Assembly (NCBI RefSeq): GCF_900100945.1 | Contig: NZ_FNCG01000021.1 | Span: 1 to 64,000 of the forward strand | Reading direction: 5' to 3' | Length of the DNA stretch: 64,000 bases | Source: Mucilaginibacter gossypii | GTDB taxonomy: Bacteria; Bacteroidota; Bacteroidia; Sphingobacteriales; Sphingobacteriaceae | Part shown: positions 55,204-62,402 of the stretch, piece by piece | How positions within the stretch are numbered: the stretch's first letter is position 1 | Layout: each line of letters begins with the position of its first letter | The notes under the pieces: model-generated | Database searches by the model: none | The model's input: only the letters and a program-made list of their open reading frames with translations | Told to the model about the DNA's origin: nothing | Position numbers and translations under genes: made by a program

Positions 55204-55698
55204 TGGCTCTGTAGTAGCCGGCGGAATTTTCATAGCCGGGTTAAAGTTGGGGATCAGTTGCCTTAACTTATCCGCGGTTGAATTGTTCATATCCAGGAAC
55301 GACCAGTTTTTGCCACCATCGCCGCTAACCGCCAATAAGTTGCTGTGCATGGCCATACGGCCTTTTGGGCTTGCCATAATGATAGTTTCGGGCAGCAGGC
55401 AATGGATTTCCTTCCCGGCTTTATAAAATTTACCAGGGGTGCCAACTGTAATGTTTTCAAAGCTGATGCCCGCAGTTTTCATTTGCTGCATAGCTGTACC
55501 AATCATATCGGCCATTTTTTCTTTGCCCCCGGCCATTTGCACCGCTTTGGGATAAGTATAACTAATAATAGTCTTATAATCTCCTTTGGTCATGCTTTGG
55601 GCCATCAGGATTGCCTGTTGTTTTACAACTACCGGATTTTGAGCATGTAATGCCAGCGGCGATAATATGATGATCAGGAGCCTGAATATATTTTTCAT
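55195..55698 (-). CDS. Secreted protein of unknown function
   Basis: About 167 residues from the ATG at 55698, which opens a clean signal peptide (MKNIFRLLIIILSPLALHAQ); an upstream frame to 55779 has none. The mature part (QAILMAQSMTKGDYKTIISY; GAEGKEK-like helix; LLAVSGDGGKNWSFLDM) has no family I recognise. It may be an NTF2-like or SnoaL-like fold. It is convergent with the DUF72 gene. Confidence 0.75.
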   Translation of the reverse strand: MKNIFRLLIIILSPLALHAQNPVVVKQQAILMAQSMTKGDYKTIISYTYPKAVQMAGGKEKMADMIGTAMQQMKTAGISFENITVGTPGKFYKAGKEIHCLLPETIIMASPKGRMAMHSNLLAVSGDGGKNWSFLDMNNSTADKLRQLIPNFNPAMKIPPATTEPLQ

Positions 55699-55875
55699 GG
55701 GATGTTTCTGTTTTTTTATGAGGATCTCATCGGCAAGTTGATCGGTACCATCAACCTTGCTGCTGCATTTAAGCCCCAATATGCAATTTACTAAATTAAA
55801 AACACCAACATTTTTAAAAGAAGGTATTTGCTTACCGGTTTTAAAGGTGTGTCCTCAGGCCATGTTGTATAAGGC

Positions 55876-55908
55876 AGACTTGCGAAGTGTTTAAAACTTC
55901 GCAAGTCT
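55876..55908. repeat. 33-base palindrome, copy 3
   Basis: AGACTTGCGAAGTGTT and AAAACTTCGCAAGTCT around one T, with one internal mismatch; the same layout as 25331-25363 and 29734-29766. It lies after the esterase gene end and before the secreted protein's start region. Confidence 0.75.
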
Positions 55909-55983
55909 GTCCCTGCTTATCATCGTACCTCGAAAGTCCGCCGGATTTCAAAATTCTGCAACATCTGCTAAAGTTTATCTGGC

Positions 55984-57564
55984 CTACTTCCTCTTCAACG
56001 CTTCCGCAATACCCTTTTCAACCAATGGCTCCATTAACCTGTATCCTTCAACAGTAGGGTGCACACCATCAGCGGCTAAATTTTTCGGCAAACCTTTGCG
56101 CTCGTCGGCCATGGCGCTATGGTAATCTACATAAACCATTTTATTGGCATCGGCAAAAGCTTTGATCATGGCGTTAAGCTGCACCACTTTTTGCGCAGGT
56201 TCCATACCCGGGCGCCATGGAAAGGCATAGGCGGGCAGTACTGAACATAATACTACTTTAATATTGGCGGCCTTAGCCAGCAATGCCATGGATTGAATAT
56301 TGCCAAAAATATCTTCAATAGCTATCGGGCCGTTATTTTGGGCGATATCATTTATTCCTGCCAGGATCACCACGGCACCAGGTTTCAGATCTATCACATC
56401 ATCACGAAAACGCACCAGCATTTGGGTGGTGGTTTGTCCGCTGATGCCGCGGTCAAAATATGGTTTATCGCTCCAGAAGGTTGAATCCCTGCTGATCCAG
56501 AAATCGGTAATGGAATCGCCCATATAAACTACACTTTTAGGGTTTGGGGCTGATGCTTTTACCTTTTCATTATCGGCCTGGTAACGGGTCATGTTTGCCC
56601 AGTCTTTATGAAATGCATCTTCCCATTGCTTATGGTAGGCTTCCCATTGATCGGCTCTCTCTTTAACTGTTTTTACTTTAGGGTCTATGGGTTTTAAAAA
56701 ACCTTTCAGATCGAGCCACTCGTTAAAGCGGTCTATCCAGTTGTCGGTAGGCAGGTTTTGTTTGCGCATGCCAAAACCGTGGCCTCCTTTAGCGTACATA
56801 TGCAGCTCGGCGCTGTGTTTTGATGCCAGCCATTTGCTATAAAGCTCAATGCTGTGCGGAGCAAGGCCAAGCTGATCATCAGTAGCTGCAGCTATAAACA
56901 TCGGCGGCGCGTCGTCAGGGATTTTTGAGATCAGTTCTGGAGGCACGTATGCATAAATAGGCGCGTCAAAATCGGGTTTGTTAGCTGCTGTGTAATTGAA
57001 AGCTGCGGCACCGGCCAGTGTGCCGCCTGCCGAAAAGCCCATGATCCCGATTCGTTGCGGCGAAACATGGTATTCGGAGGCATGTTCACGCACATAAGTC
57101 AGCGCTGCACGCGCGTCAGCGATAGCTAAGGGAATGATAGGCGCTACCTGTTTAGGGAAATCCTTCTGACTCATTTTGGCTACCAATTCTTTTACCGGGT
57201 CGTTAGTTAAACTGTGAGCCAACCTGTATTTCAGTACGAAGCAGGCTACCCCCTGTTTGTTGAGCCATTTAGCTACGTCATACCCCTCGCTGTTGATTGA
57301 CAGGGTATGGAAGCCGCCGCCGGGACAAATAACCACCGCGGTGCCGGTAGCGATGGATGAATCGGGCAGGAAAACACCCAGGGAAGGGCGCGTAACGTTG
57401 TAAACAACTTTGGTATTAAAAGCGTTGTTGTCGCTTTCGCCCTCGTTCCAGATCCAGTTTTCGGAACCGGGAGCCGCGCCGGGGTAAAGTGGGATAACTT
57501 TTTGCTGGGCCTGTACGCAAAGGGCCGACAATAGGAGTAAGGTGCCTATCAGTTTTAATTTCAT
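55984..57564 (-). CDS. Two-domain esterase: alpha/beta-hydrolase fused to SGNH hydrolase
   Basis: A secreted 526-residue protein (signal peptide to about 20). The first domain (about 25-295) is an alpha/beta-hydrolase with oxyanion segment PGGGFH (81-86), nucleophile S178 (GFSAGG), D229 or D230 and H262 (KGGHGFG), like acetyl-xylan/pectin esterases. The second (about 340-525) is a GDSL/SGNH esterase: S351 (GDSITDFW), G373, N405 (AGINDI) and D499/H502 (DGVHPT). Two complete active sites in one chain suggest removal of two kinds of ester or of two acetyl positions on a polysaccharide. Confidence 0.9.
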   Translation of the reverse strand: MKLKLIGTLLLLSALCVQAQQKVIPLYPGAAPGSENWIWNEGESDNNAFNTKVVYNVTRPSLGVFLPDSSIATGTAVVICPGGGFHTLSINSEGYDVAKWLNKQGVACFVLKYRLAHSLTNDPVKELVAKMSQKDFPKQVAPIIPLAIADARAALTYVREHASEYHVSPQRIGIMGFSAGGTLAGAAAFNYTAANKPDFDAPIYAYVPPELISKIPDDAPPMFIAAATDDQLGLAPHSIELYSKWLASKHSAELHMYAKGGHGFGMRKQNLPTDNWIDRFNEWLDLKGFLKPIDPKVKTVKERADQWEAYHKQWEDAFHKDWANMTRYQADNEKVKASAPNPKSVVYMGDSITDFWISRDSTFWSDKPYFDRGISGQTTTQMLVRFRDDVIDLKPGAVVILAGINDIAQNNGPIAIEDIFGNIQSMALLAKAANIKVVLCSVLPAYAFPWRPGMEPAQKVVQLNAMIKAFADANKMVYVDYHSAMADERKGLPKNLAADGVHPTVEGYRLMEPLVEKGIAEALKRK

Positions 57565-57750
57565 GGGAGGTTAATTCAGGTTAAATGTTGATGTACAAAA
57601 ATAACAGCATAAAGCTAAACTACAAGGTGCCTAAACGTTTTAGCAAAGACAAATTCCATTTTTATTATAACATCTGTAACCTCGCTGTAAAATATCTGTT
57701 ATCAGGATTATTGACAGATATTTTCACTATCTTAATCACTCCTGATTTGA

Positions 57751-58218
57751 ATGACCGTGGTATTTATCCATATCAAAAATTTGCTCCGGATTTTGCCGCT
57801 GTTGGTTTTGCTTGGTGCGTGTGCCAAACAAAAAAAAGTTTTCCAAAGCGATTGCAATAGTTCAAAAGATTATAAAAAGATTTCATTTACAGAGCTGACC
57901 AGTCATATTGAAAAATATGATAAACAATATGTTGAAGTGAGCGGTAAATACAAGGAAGGGAACGAGCAATCCGCGCTTTTTAATGACAGCCTGTTCTCGA
58001 GCCACGCATTACATAATGCCATTTGGGTTGATTTTAGTCAGGATTGCCCCCTTTATCTGCCGGGTACTCATATAGGTTTGTTTACCTATAATGATGGTCA
58101 GTTTATCCGTATGAATAAACGTAAAGTAACTATTCGGGGCGTGGTTGATGCCAGCGATAAAGGCCATTTAAAACAATACAGAGGTACCATCGACAGGGTG
58201 AGTTTTATCGAACTGTGA
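57751..58218 (+). CDS. Lipoprotein of unknown function
   Basis: A 155-residue lipoprotein (lipobox LLGAC near residue 23). The mature part (KKISFTELTSHIEKYDKQYV; VEVSGKYKEG; VTIRGVVDASDKGHL) looks like a small OB-fold-type beta-barrel. No family is clear. The upstream frame in another phase from 57585 is not supported. Confidence 0.75.
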   Translation: MTVVFIHIKNLLRILPLLVLLGACAKQKKVFQSDCNSSKDYKKISFTELTSHIEKYDKQYVEVSGKYKEGNEQSALFNDSLFSSHALHNAIWVDFSQDCPLYLPGTHIGLFTYNDGQFIRMNKRKVTIRGVVDASDKGHLKQYRGTIDRVSFIEL

Positions 58219-58285
58219 TCTTCAATGCTTTTGAAAATAAAAACAATGCGCCCCGGTATCAGTTGTAATTATAAAAACAATAGTT

Positions 58286-58564
58286 ATGGCTATCAACCCC
58301 AATGATGCACCAGACAATGGCTTTTTCGATGAATCAGATGATGAGGAGATCATCAATCAAAATCAAATAAAAGGTTCAAATATGGTAAAAGACCCTGATG
58401 AATGGTCAACAGGTGATGAACCCATGACCGGCGCACAGCATTCCTACCTCAAAACATTATCTGACGAGGCCGGTGAAGAGTTTGACGGATCGCTTACCAA
58501 AGCCGAAGCATCAAAACGGATAGACGAGCTGCAGCATAAAACAGGCAGGGGATTGAATAATTAA
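58286..58564 (+). CDS. DUF3072 family protein
   Basis: A 92-residue acidic protein ending with the DUF3072 block: KDPDEWSTGDEPMTGAQHSY and LKTLSDEAGEEFDGSLTKAE, SKRIDELQ. The function is unknown. Confidence 0.85.
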   Translation: MAINPNDAPDNGFFDESDDEEIINQNQIKGSNMVKDPDEWSTGDEPMTGAQHSYLKTLSDEAGEEFDGSLTKAEASKRIDELQHKTGRGLNN

Positions 58565-58661
58565 TTAAAATAAGCAATATTAAAACCCGTTGCTTGCAGT
58601 AAAGGCTCGAGTTCTTTGTAAATGTATGCTTGCCGTTTAAAACCGTGGATTGATATCGATA

Positions 58662-59423
58662 TTAAATAGTCAGTTTCAGGCCGTCATACGCCAGTTCAAT
58701 GCCTGCAGGCAGCTCTTTGGAAACGTCAGCATGTTTGCCCAGCCTGTGGCTTATATGTGTAAAGTAGGTGGTTTCGGCCCCAATGTCGTTAGCAAAAGCT
58801 ATGGCTTCTTCAAGCGTAAAATGGGAAATATGGGTTTCCTTTTGCAGGGCGTTGATCACTAATATTTTTGTGCCTTTTATTTTTTTCCTTTCTGCATCCG
58901 GAATTGTTTTGGCATCGGTGAGGTAGGTAAAATCTTTAATCCTGAAACCTTTTATAGGCAATCTGTAATGAAACACCTCGATAGGGACGAACTCAACATT
59001 ACCGATCATAAAGGGATCAAGCGCAATAATGTGCATGTTTACCTGCGGAATGCCCGGGTAACCCGTGCCATCAAAAATATAGGGAAATTCACGCACCAGG
59101 GCTTTTTGCACCCTTTCATCAGCGTAAATATCAATCGGGGCGTTTTGTTTGTAATTAAACGCGCGGATATCATCCATACCGGCAATATGGTCTTTATGCT
59201 CATGTGTAAAAACGATAGCATCAAGGTGCTGTACTTTTGCACGAAGCATCTGGTACCTGAAATCGGGGCCCGAATCAATGGCAATTACCTTTTCCTCGGT
59301 TTCAATTAAAACAGAGCTGCGCAGCCGCTTATCGTGCTTATCTGTTGAGAGGCATACCTCGCAGTTACATGCTATAACAGGTACCCCCTGCGATGTTCCG
59401 GTTCCTAAAAATGTTATGGTCAC
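58662..59423 (-). CDS. Metallo-beta-lactamase-fold hydrolase (PhnP-like)
   Basis: A 253-residue enzyme with the HxHxDH metal motif in FTHEHKDHIAGM and the GTGTSQGVPVIACNCEVC start typical of PhnP/phosphodiesterase-like members, including the extra CxCxxC zinc site. FLGTGTSQG and TYFTHISHRLG complete the fold. It would cleave a phosphodiester, possibly cyclic. It overlaps the upstream small gene by four bases (ATGA). Confidence 0.9.
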   Translation of the reverse strand: MTITFLGTGTSQGVPVIACNCEVCLSTDKHDKRLRSSVLIETEEKVIAIDSGPDFRYQMLRAKVQHLDAIVFTHEHKDHIAGMDDIRAFNYKQNAPIDIYADERVQKALVREFPYIFDGTGYPGIPQVNMHIIALDPFMIGNVEFVPIEVFHYRLPIKGFRIKDFTYLTDAKTIPDAERKKIKGTKILVINALQKETHISHFTLEEAIAFANDIGAETTYFTHISHRLGKHADVSKELPAGIELAYDGLKLTI

Positions 59424-59701
59424 AGCTGCAGTTTAGTTTGTTTAATTTCCTGCAAAAATGTAATCTGTTTATCATCAAGCAGCTTGTAATCTACCTCAAG
59501 TTCGCGCAATAGCTCAACCAAAGCAAGGATCTTACTTTCCAGATTAGAGAAACGGTTTACCACAATCATTTTACTGTTAAGCAGCAGGCAGGCACCGGTT
59601 TTAAAGTTTCCCTTTTCATAACGCACTTTATAACCGGCTGTTTTTAACAGCAGTTCCAGTTTCTCGAGTGTATGGTTAGTTGCGGGAAGCATTAATTTCA
59701 A
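59420..59701 (-). CDS. Conserved small protein coupled to the PhnP-like gene
   Basis: A 93-residue soluble protein of unknown function (LEKLELLLKTAGYKVRYEKG; LLNSKMIVVNRFSNLESKIL; LELLRELEVDYKLLD). The four-base ATGA overlap with the hydrolase at 58662-59423 shows translational coupling. Confidence 0.78.
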   Translation of the reverse strand: MKLMLPATNHTLEKLELLLKTAGYKVRYEKGNFKTGACLLLNSKMIVVNRFSNLESKILALVELLRELEVDYKLLDDKQITFLQEIKQTKLQL

Positions 59702-59809
59702 AAGTAGTAAAAATGGGTGTATTTGCAGGGCTTAAATTGGCATTTGCATGTCACATTTGGTAATTAAATTTCTATTTTTATTTACCTTTTATAACCTAAA
59801 ACCATCCGG

Positions 59810-60871
59810 ATGAAGAACTTACTGCTCATAGCAACAGGCATTGTTTTTAGCATTGCCGTTTATGCACAGCAAACCAAAACCTATGCCGAAAAGCTTGGCT
59901 GGCCTAAAGGCGCACGTGTAATTATCCTGCATGTTGACGATGCCGGTATGTCGCACGAATCAAACGAAGGGGTGGAGAAAGCCATTGGTGAGGGTATAGC
60001 CACTTCAACCAGTGTGATGATGCCCTGCCCCTGGGTACCAGATTTTAAGCATTATATGGATCAGCACCCGGGAATTGATGCAGGGCTGCACTTAACCTTA
60101 ACTTCCGAATGGAAAAATTACCGATGGGGGCCGCTTGCGGGTAAGGCAACAGTTCCGGGACTGATTGATAAAGAAGGCGCTTTCTGGCCCGGAGTAGTCG
60201 CCGTTTATTTCCATGCTACTGCCGATGAGATTGATAAGGAGATCCGCGCCCAGCTTGACCGTGCCTTAACCATGGGCTTTATACCAACCCATCTCGACTC
60301 GCATATGGGTACTTTATTTGCCAAGCCGGCTTTTCTCGAAAAATATATTAACCTCGGCATTGAAAAAAAGATACCGGTAATGCTGCCCGGAGGCGAGGAT
60401 CTTTTTTACCGCGAGGAAGCAAAGAATGCTACGATAGCACAGCTTAAAAAAGATGGTAAATATACTGAAGGAATGACGATACCCGAACCTGCCGAACTGG
60501 CAAAAGCGCGTGAGCTTGGCGACGTAGTCTGGAAAGGAGGTTTGCCGGTACTGGACGATCTCGATAATTCAAGCTATGACTGGGTAATGCCCGATATTGA
60601 CAAGGCTACTGATAAGGAACTGCAAAAATGGTACACAGACCACTATATCGAAAACTTCGACCGTTTTTCGCCGGGATTAACGATGGTACTGATGCACTGC
60701 ACACAACCGTCGCCGCAATTTAAAAATATCTGTAACGAAGGCCAGAAACGGAAAGGCGACCTGCTGGCCATGACCGATCCTCGCCTGAAAGCTTATCTTA
60801 AACAAAAAGGCTTTATTTTAACCACCTGGAAAGAGGTAATGGAGCGGAGGGTTAAGGTCGGAAAAGAGTAA
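59810..60871 (+). CDS. Secreted ChbG/HpnK (YdjC) family deacetylase
   Basis: A 353-residue secreted protein (signal to about 19). YdjC-type metal site: HVDDAGMSHESN (D at about 44, H later in GLHLTLTSEW and HLDSHMG). Family members deacetylate chito-oligosaccharides or hopanoid/other N-acetyl sugars. The secreted form in Bacteroidota probably acts on polysaccharide fragments. It does not belong to the NodB family seen at 2086. Confidence 0.88.
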   Translation: MKNLLLIATGIVFSIAVYAQQTKTYAEKLGWPKGARVIILHVDDAGMSHESNEGVEKAIGEGIATSTSVMMPCPWVPDFKHYMDQHPGIDAGLHLTLTSEWKNYRWGPLAGKATVPGLIDKEGAFWPGVVAVYFHATADEIDKEIRAQLDRALTMGFIPTHLDSHMGTLFAKPAFLEKYINLGIEKKIPVMLPGGEDLFYREEAKNATIAQLKKDGKYTEGMTIPEPAELAKARELGDVVWKGGLPVLDDLDNSSYDWVMPDIDKATDKELQKWYTDHYIENFDRFSPGLTMVLMHCTQPSPQFKNICNEGQKRKGDLLAMTDPRLKAYLKQKGFILTTWKEVMERRVKVGKE

Positions 60872-60895
60872 GTTTGAACTTAAATATAACAACCC

Positions 60896-61435
60896 GTGCA
60901 TATCAACATCTTCGGCGCGTCTGGCTCAGGGGTAACTACGCTGGGCAAAACTTTGAGCGAGAGACTTGATTACCCGTATTTCGACAGCGATCATTATTTC
61001 TGGTTCCCTTCCGATCCTCCTTTTACTAACCGGCGACCGCCTGAAGAACGAAATGCTATGATTAACAGTGAAATGGCCGGTAATGAAAACTGGATCCTTG
61101 GCGGGTCCGTCATCAACTGGAACAATAACTGGCGATTTGATCTGTCGGTATTTTTATATATCCCGCCAGCCATCAGGATTTGGCGTTTGCAGCAAAGAGA
61201 GCTTGAACGTTATGGCGATATTATCTATACCGGTAGGGAGCGAAATAAGCTTTATAATGAATTTATTGACTGGGCACGCGGTTATGATGAGCTCATCACC
61301 AACAGCCGAAGCCTGCATTCGCATAAGAATTGGATGAACAAGCTCACAACTCCTTTGCTGATTATAGAAGGTGATACAACTGTTGAGGAAAGGGTAGAGG
61401 CTGTTTTAGGGAAAATTAAGGAGTTAATTTTGTAA
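60896..61435 (+). CDS. P-loop kinase-like ATPase
   Basis: A 179-residue protein starting at GTG, with Walker A GASGSGVTT (7-15), YFDSDHYFW and a LID-like segment (QQRELERYGDII). It resembles small adenylate-kinase/shikimate-kinase-like NTPases of unknown substrate. It lies 24 bases after the ChbG-type deacetylase on the same strand. Confidence 0.75.
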   Translation: MHINIFGASGSGVTTLGKTLSERLDYPYFDSDHYFWFPSDPPFTNRRPPEERNAMINSEMAGNENWILGGSVINWNNNWRFDLSVFLYIPPAIRIWRLQQRELERYGDIIYTGRERNKLYNEFIDWARGYDELITNSRSLHSHKNWMNKLTTPLLIIEGDTTVEERVEAVLGKIKELIL

Positions 61436-61445
61436 TAAAAACAAC

Positions 61446-61586
61446 TCTTCGCCGCCGCTCGGCTCCTGCCGAGTGGCAACTATCCTGCGGCGTCCCGCCG
61501 CCGGGATCAAATAAATCAGGTGTTTAACGCAGGCCAGAGGCCTGGTAATAGTTGCCACTCGCCAAGAGGCGAGCGGCGGCAAAATA
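61446..61586. repeat. REP-like element, class 3
   Basis: The outer arms GCCGCCGCTCGGCTCCTGCC/GAGTGGCAACTAT and ATAGTTGCCACTCGCCAAG/AGGCGAGCGGCGGC are imperfect complements; inner hairpins GCTCGGCTCCTGCCGAGT, GCGGCGTCCCGCCGC, CAGGCCAGAGGCCTG and CTCGCCAAGAGGCGAG are visible. Only one copy is in the window. It lies between convergent genes. Confidence 0.75.
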
Positions 61587-61602
61587 ATTAAAATAAAAAA
61601 AA

Positions 61603-61620
61603 CGGGAGGTAACCCCCCCG
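61603..61620 (-). terminator. Terminator of the lolA gene
   Basis: Minus-strand hairpin CGGGGGGGTTACCTCCCG followed by TTTTTTTT, 36 bases after the lolA stop codon. Confidence 0.85.
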
Positions 61621-61655
61621 CTTCAAAATATCTCAAATCGCACATCTAAGAAAGA

Positions 61656-62333
61656 TTACCTCAAGTCCACCAGTTCAACACCCGGGTGACCTTTGGCATC
61701 CCATGCAAAAGTAGCGTCAGGAGCAGGTACGTTGGGGGTAAAGGTACGCACGGTATAAGTATACCTGTTGCCGTTTTTATCAAACAGCAAAGCACTGTAG
61801 AGCTGTTTTTTTACTTTATCGATAGTAAGCTTCACTTTAAAAATAGCTTTTTTATCATCTTCGGGTGTAAGCTCAATATTTTGGTAAGTTTTACCTGATA
61901 TCTTTTGCTCGCCGGTGTACAGGTATTTAAACCCTTTTTCATACATGGTAAAAATCTGGGCAGGGTTGCTCAATCCGTCGCCGCTTTTGTCAGCGTCACT
62001 TACCTGTACTTCTTTATCTTTTTTAAGGTATGTCCACTGGTTTTTGCCGTCGCTCAAAATTTCTTTGTCTACTTCGGGTTTTGCGGCTGCGCTGTAAAGG
62101 GTAACGCGGTATTTACCGGTTTTCGCCCTTGATATCAGGGTGCCGGTTTGTGTTTCTTTAATATTGGCCTGTTGGTTATTCAGGCTAAAGGTAAAATCAC
62201 TTTTAATAACATCGTACGACCGGTATTTTTGGCTTACCTGGTTTAAAATCGCTTTTGCCTGGCTGTCTTTTTGTGCAAAGGCAGTGCTGTATGTACTTAT
62301 TGCTAAAATGGTATATGCTATGATCCTTTTCAT
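61656..62333 (-). CDS. lolA: Outer-membrane lipoprotein carrier LolA
   Basis: A 225-residue periplasmic protein (signal to about 20) with the LolA half-barrel: RSYDVIKSDFTFSLNNQQAN, GTLISRAKTGKYRVTLY, GKNQWTYLKKDKEVQVSDAD and TVRTFTPNVPAPDATFAWDA. It ferries lipoproteins to the outer membrane. It lies 69 bases downstream of ftsK on the same strand, a common arrangement in Bacteroidota. Confidence 0.92.
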   Translation of the reverse strand: MKRIIAYTILAISTYSTAFAQKDSQAKAILNQVSQKYRSYDVIKSDFTFSLNNQQANIKETQTGTLISRAKTGKYRVTLYSAAAKPEVDKEILSDGKNQWTYLKKDKEVQVSDADKSGDGLSNPAQIFTMYEKGFKYLYTGEQKISGKTYQNIELTPEDDKKAIFKVKLTIDKVKKQLYSALLFDKNGNRYTYTVRTFTPNVPAPDATFAWDAKGHPGVELVDLR

Positions 62334-62402
62334 TCAGTTTTATTCAACAACAACTATTGTTATTAATAGTTATTGGATTAGAGTAATTAAATTTTGCTTG
62401 GT

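Noticed and set aside
57585..57860. Plus-strand open frame overlapping the start of the lipoprotein gene
   Set aside because: The other frame gives a proper signal peptide and lipobox; this one has neither.
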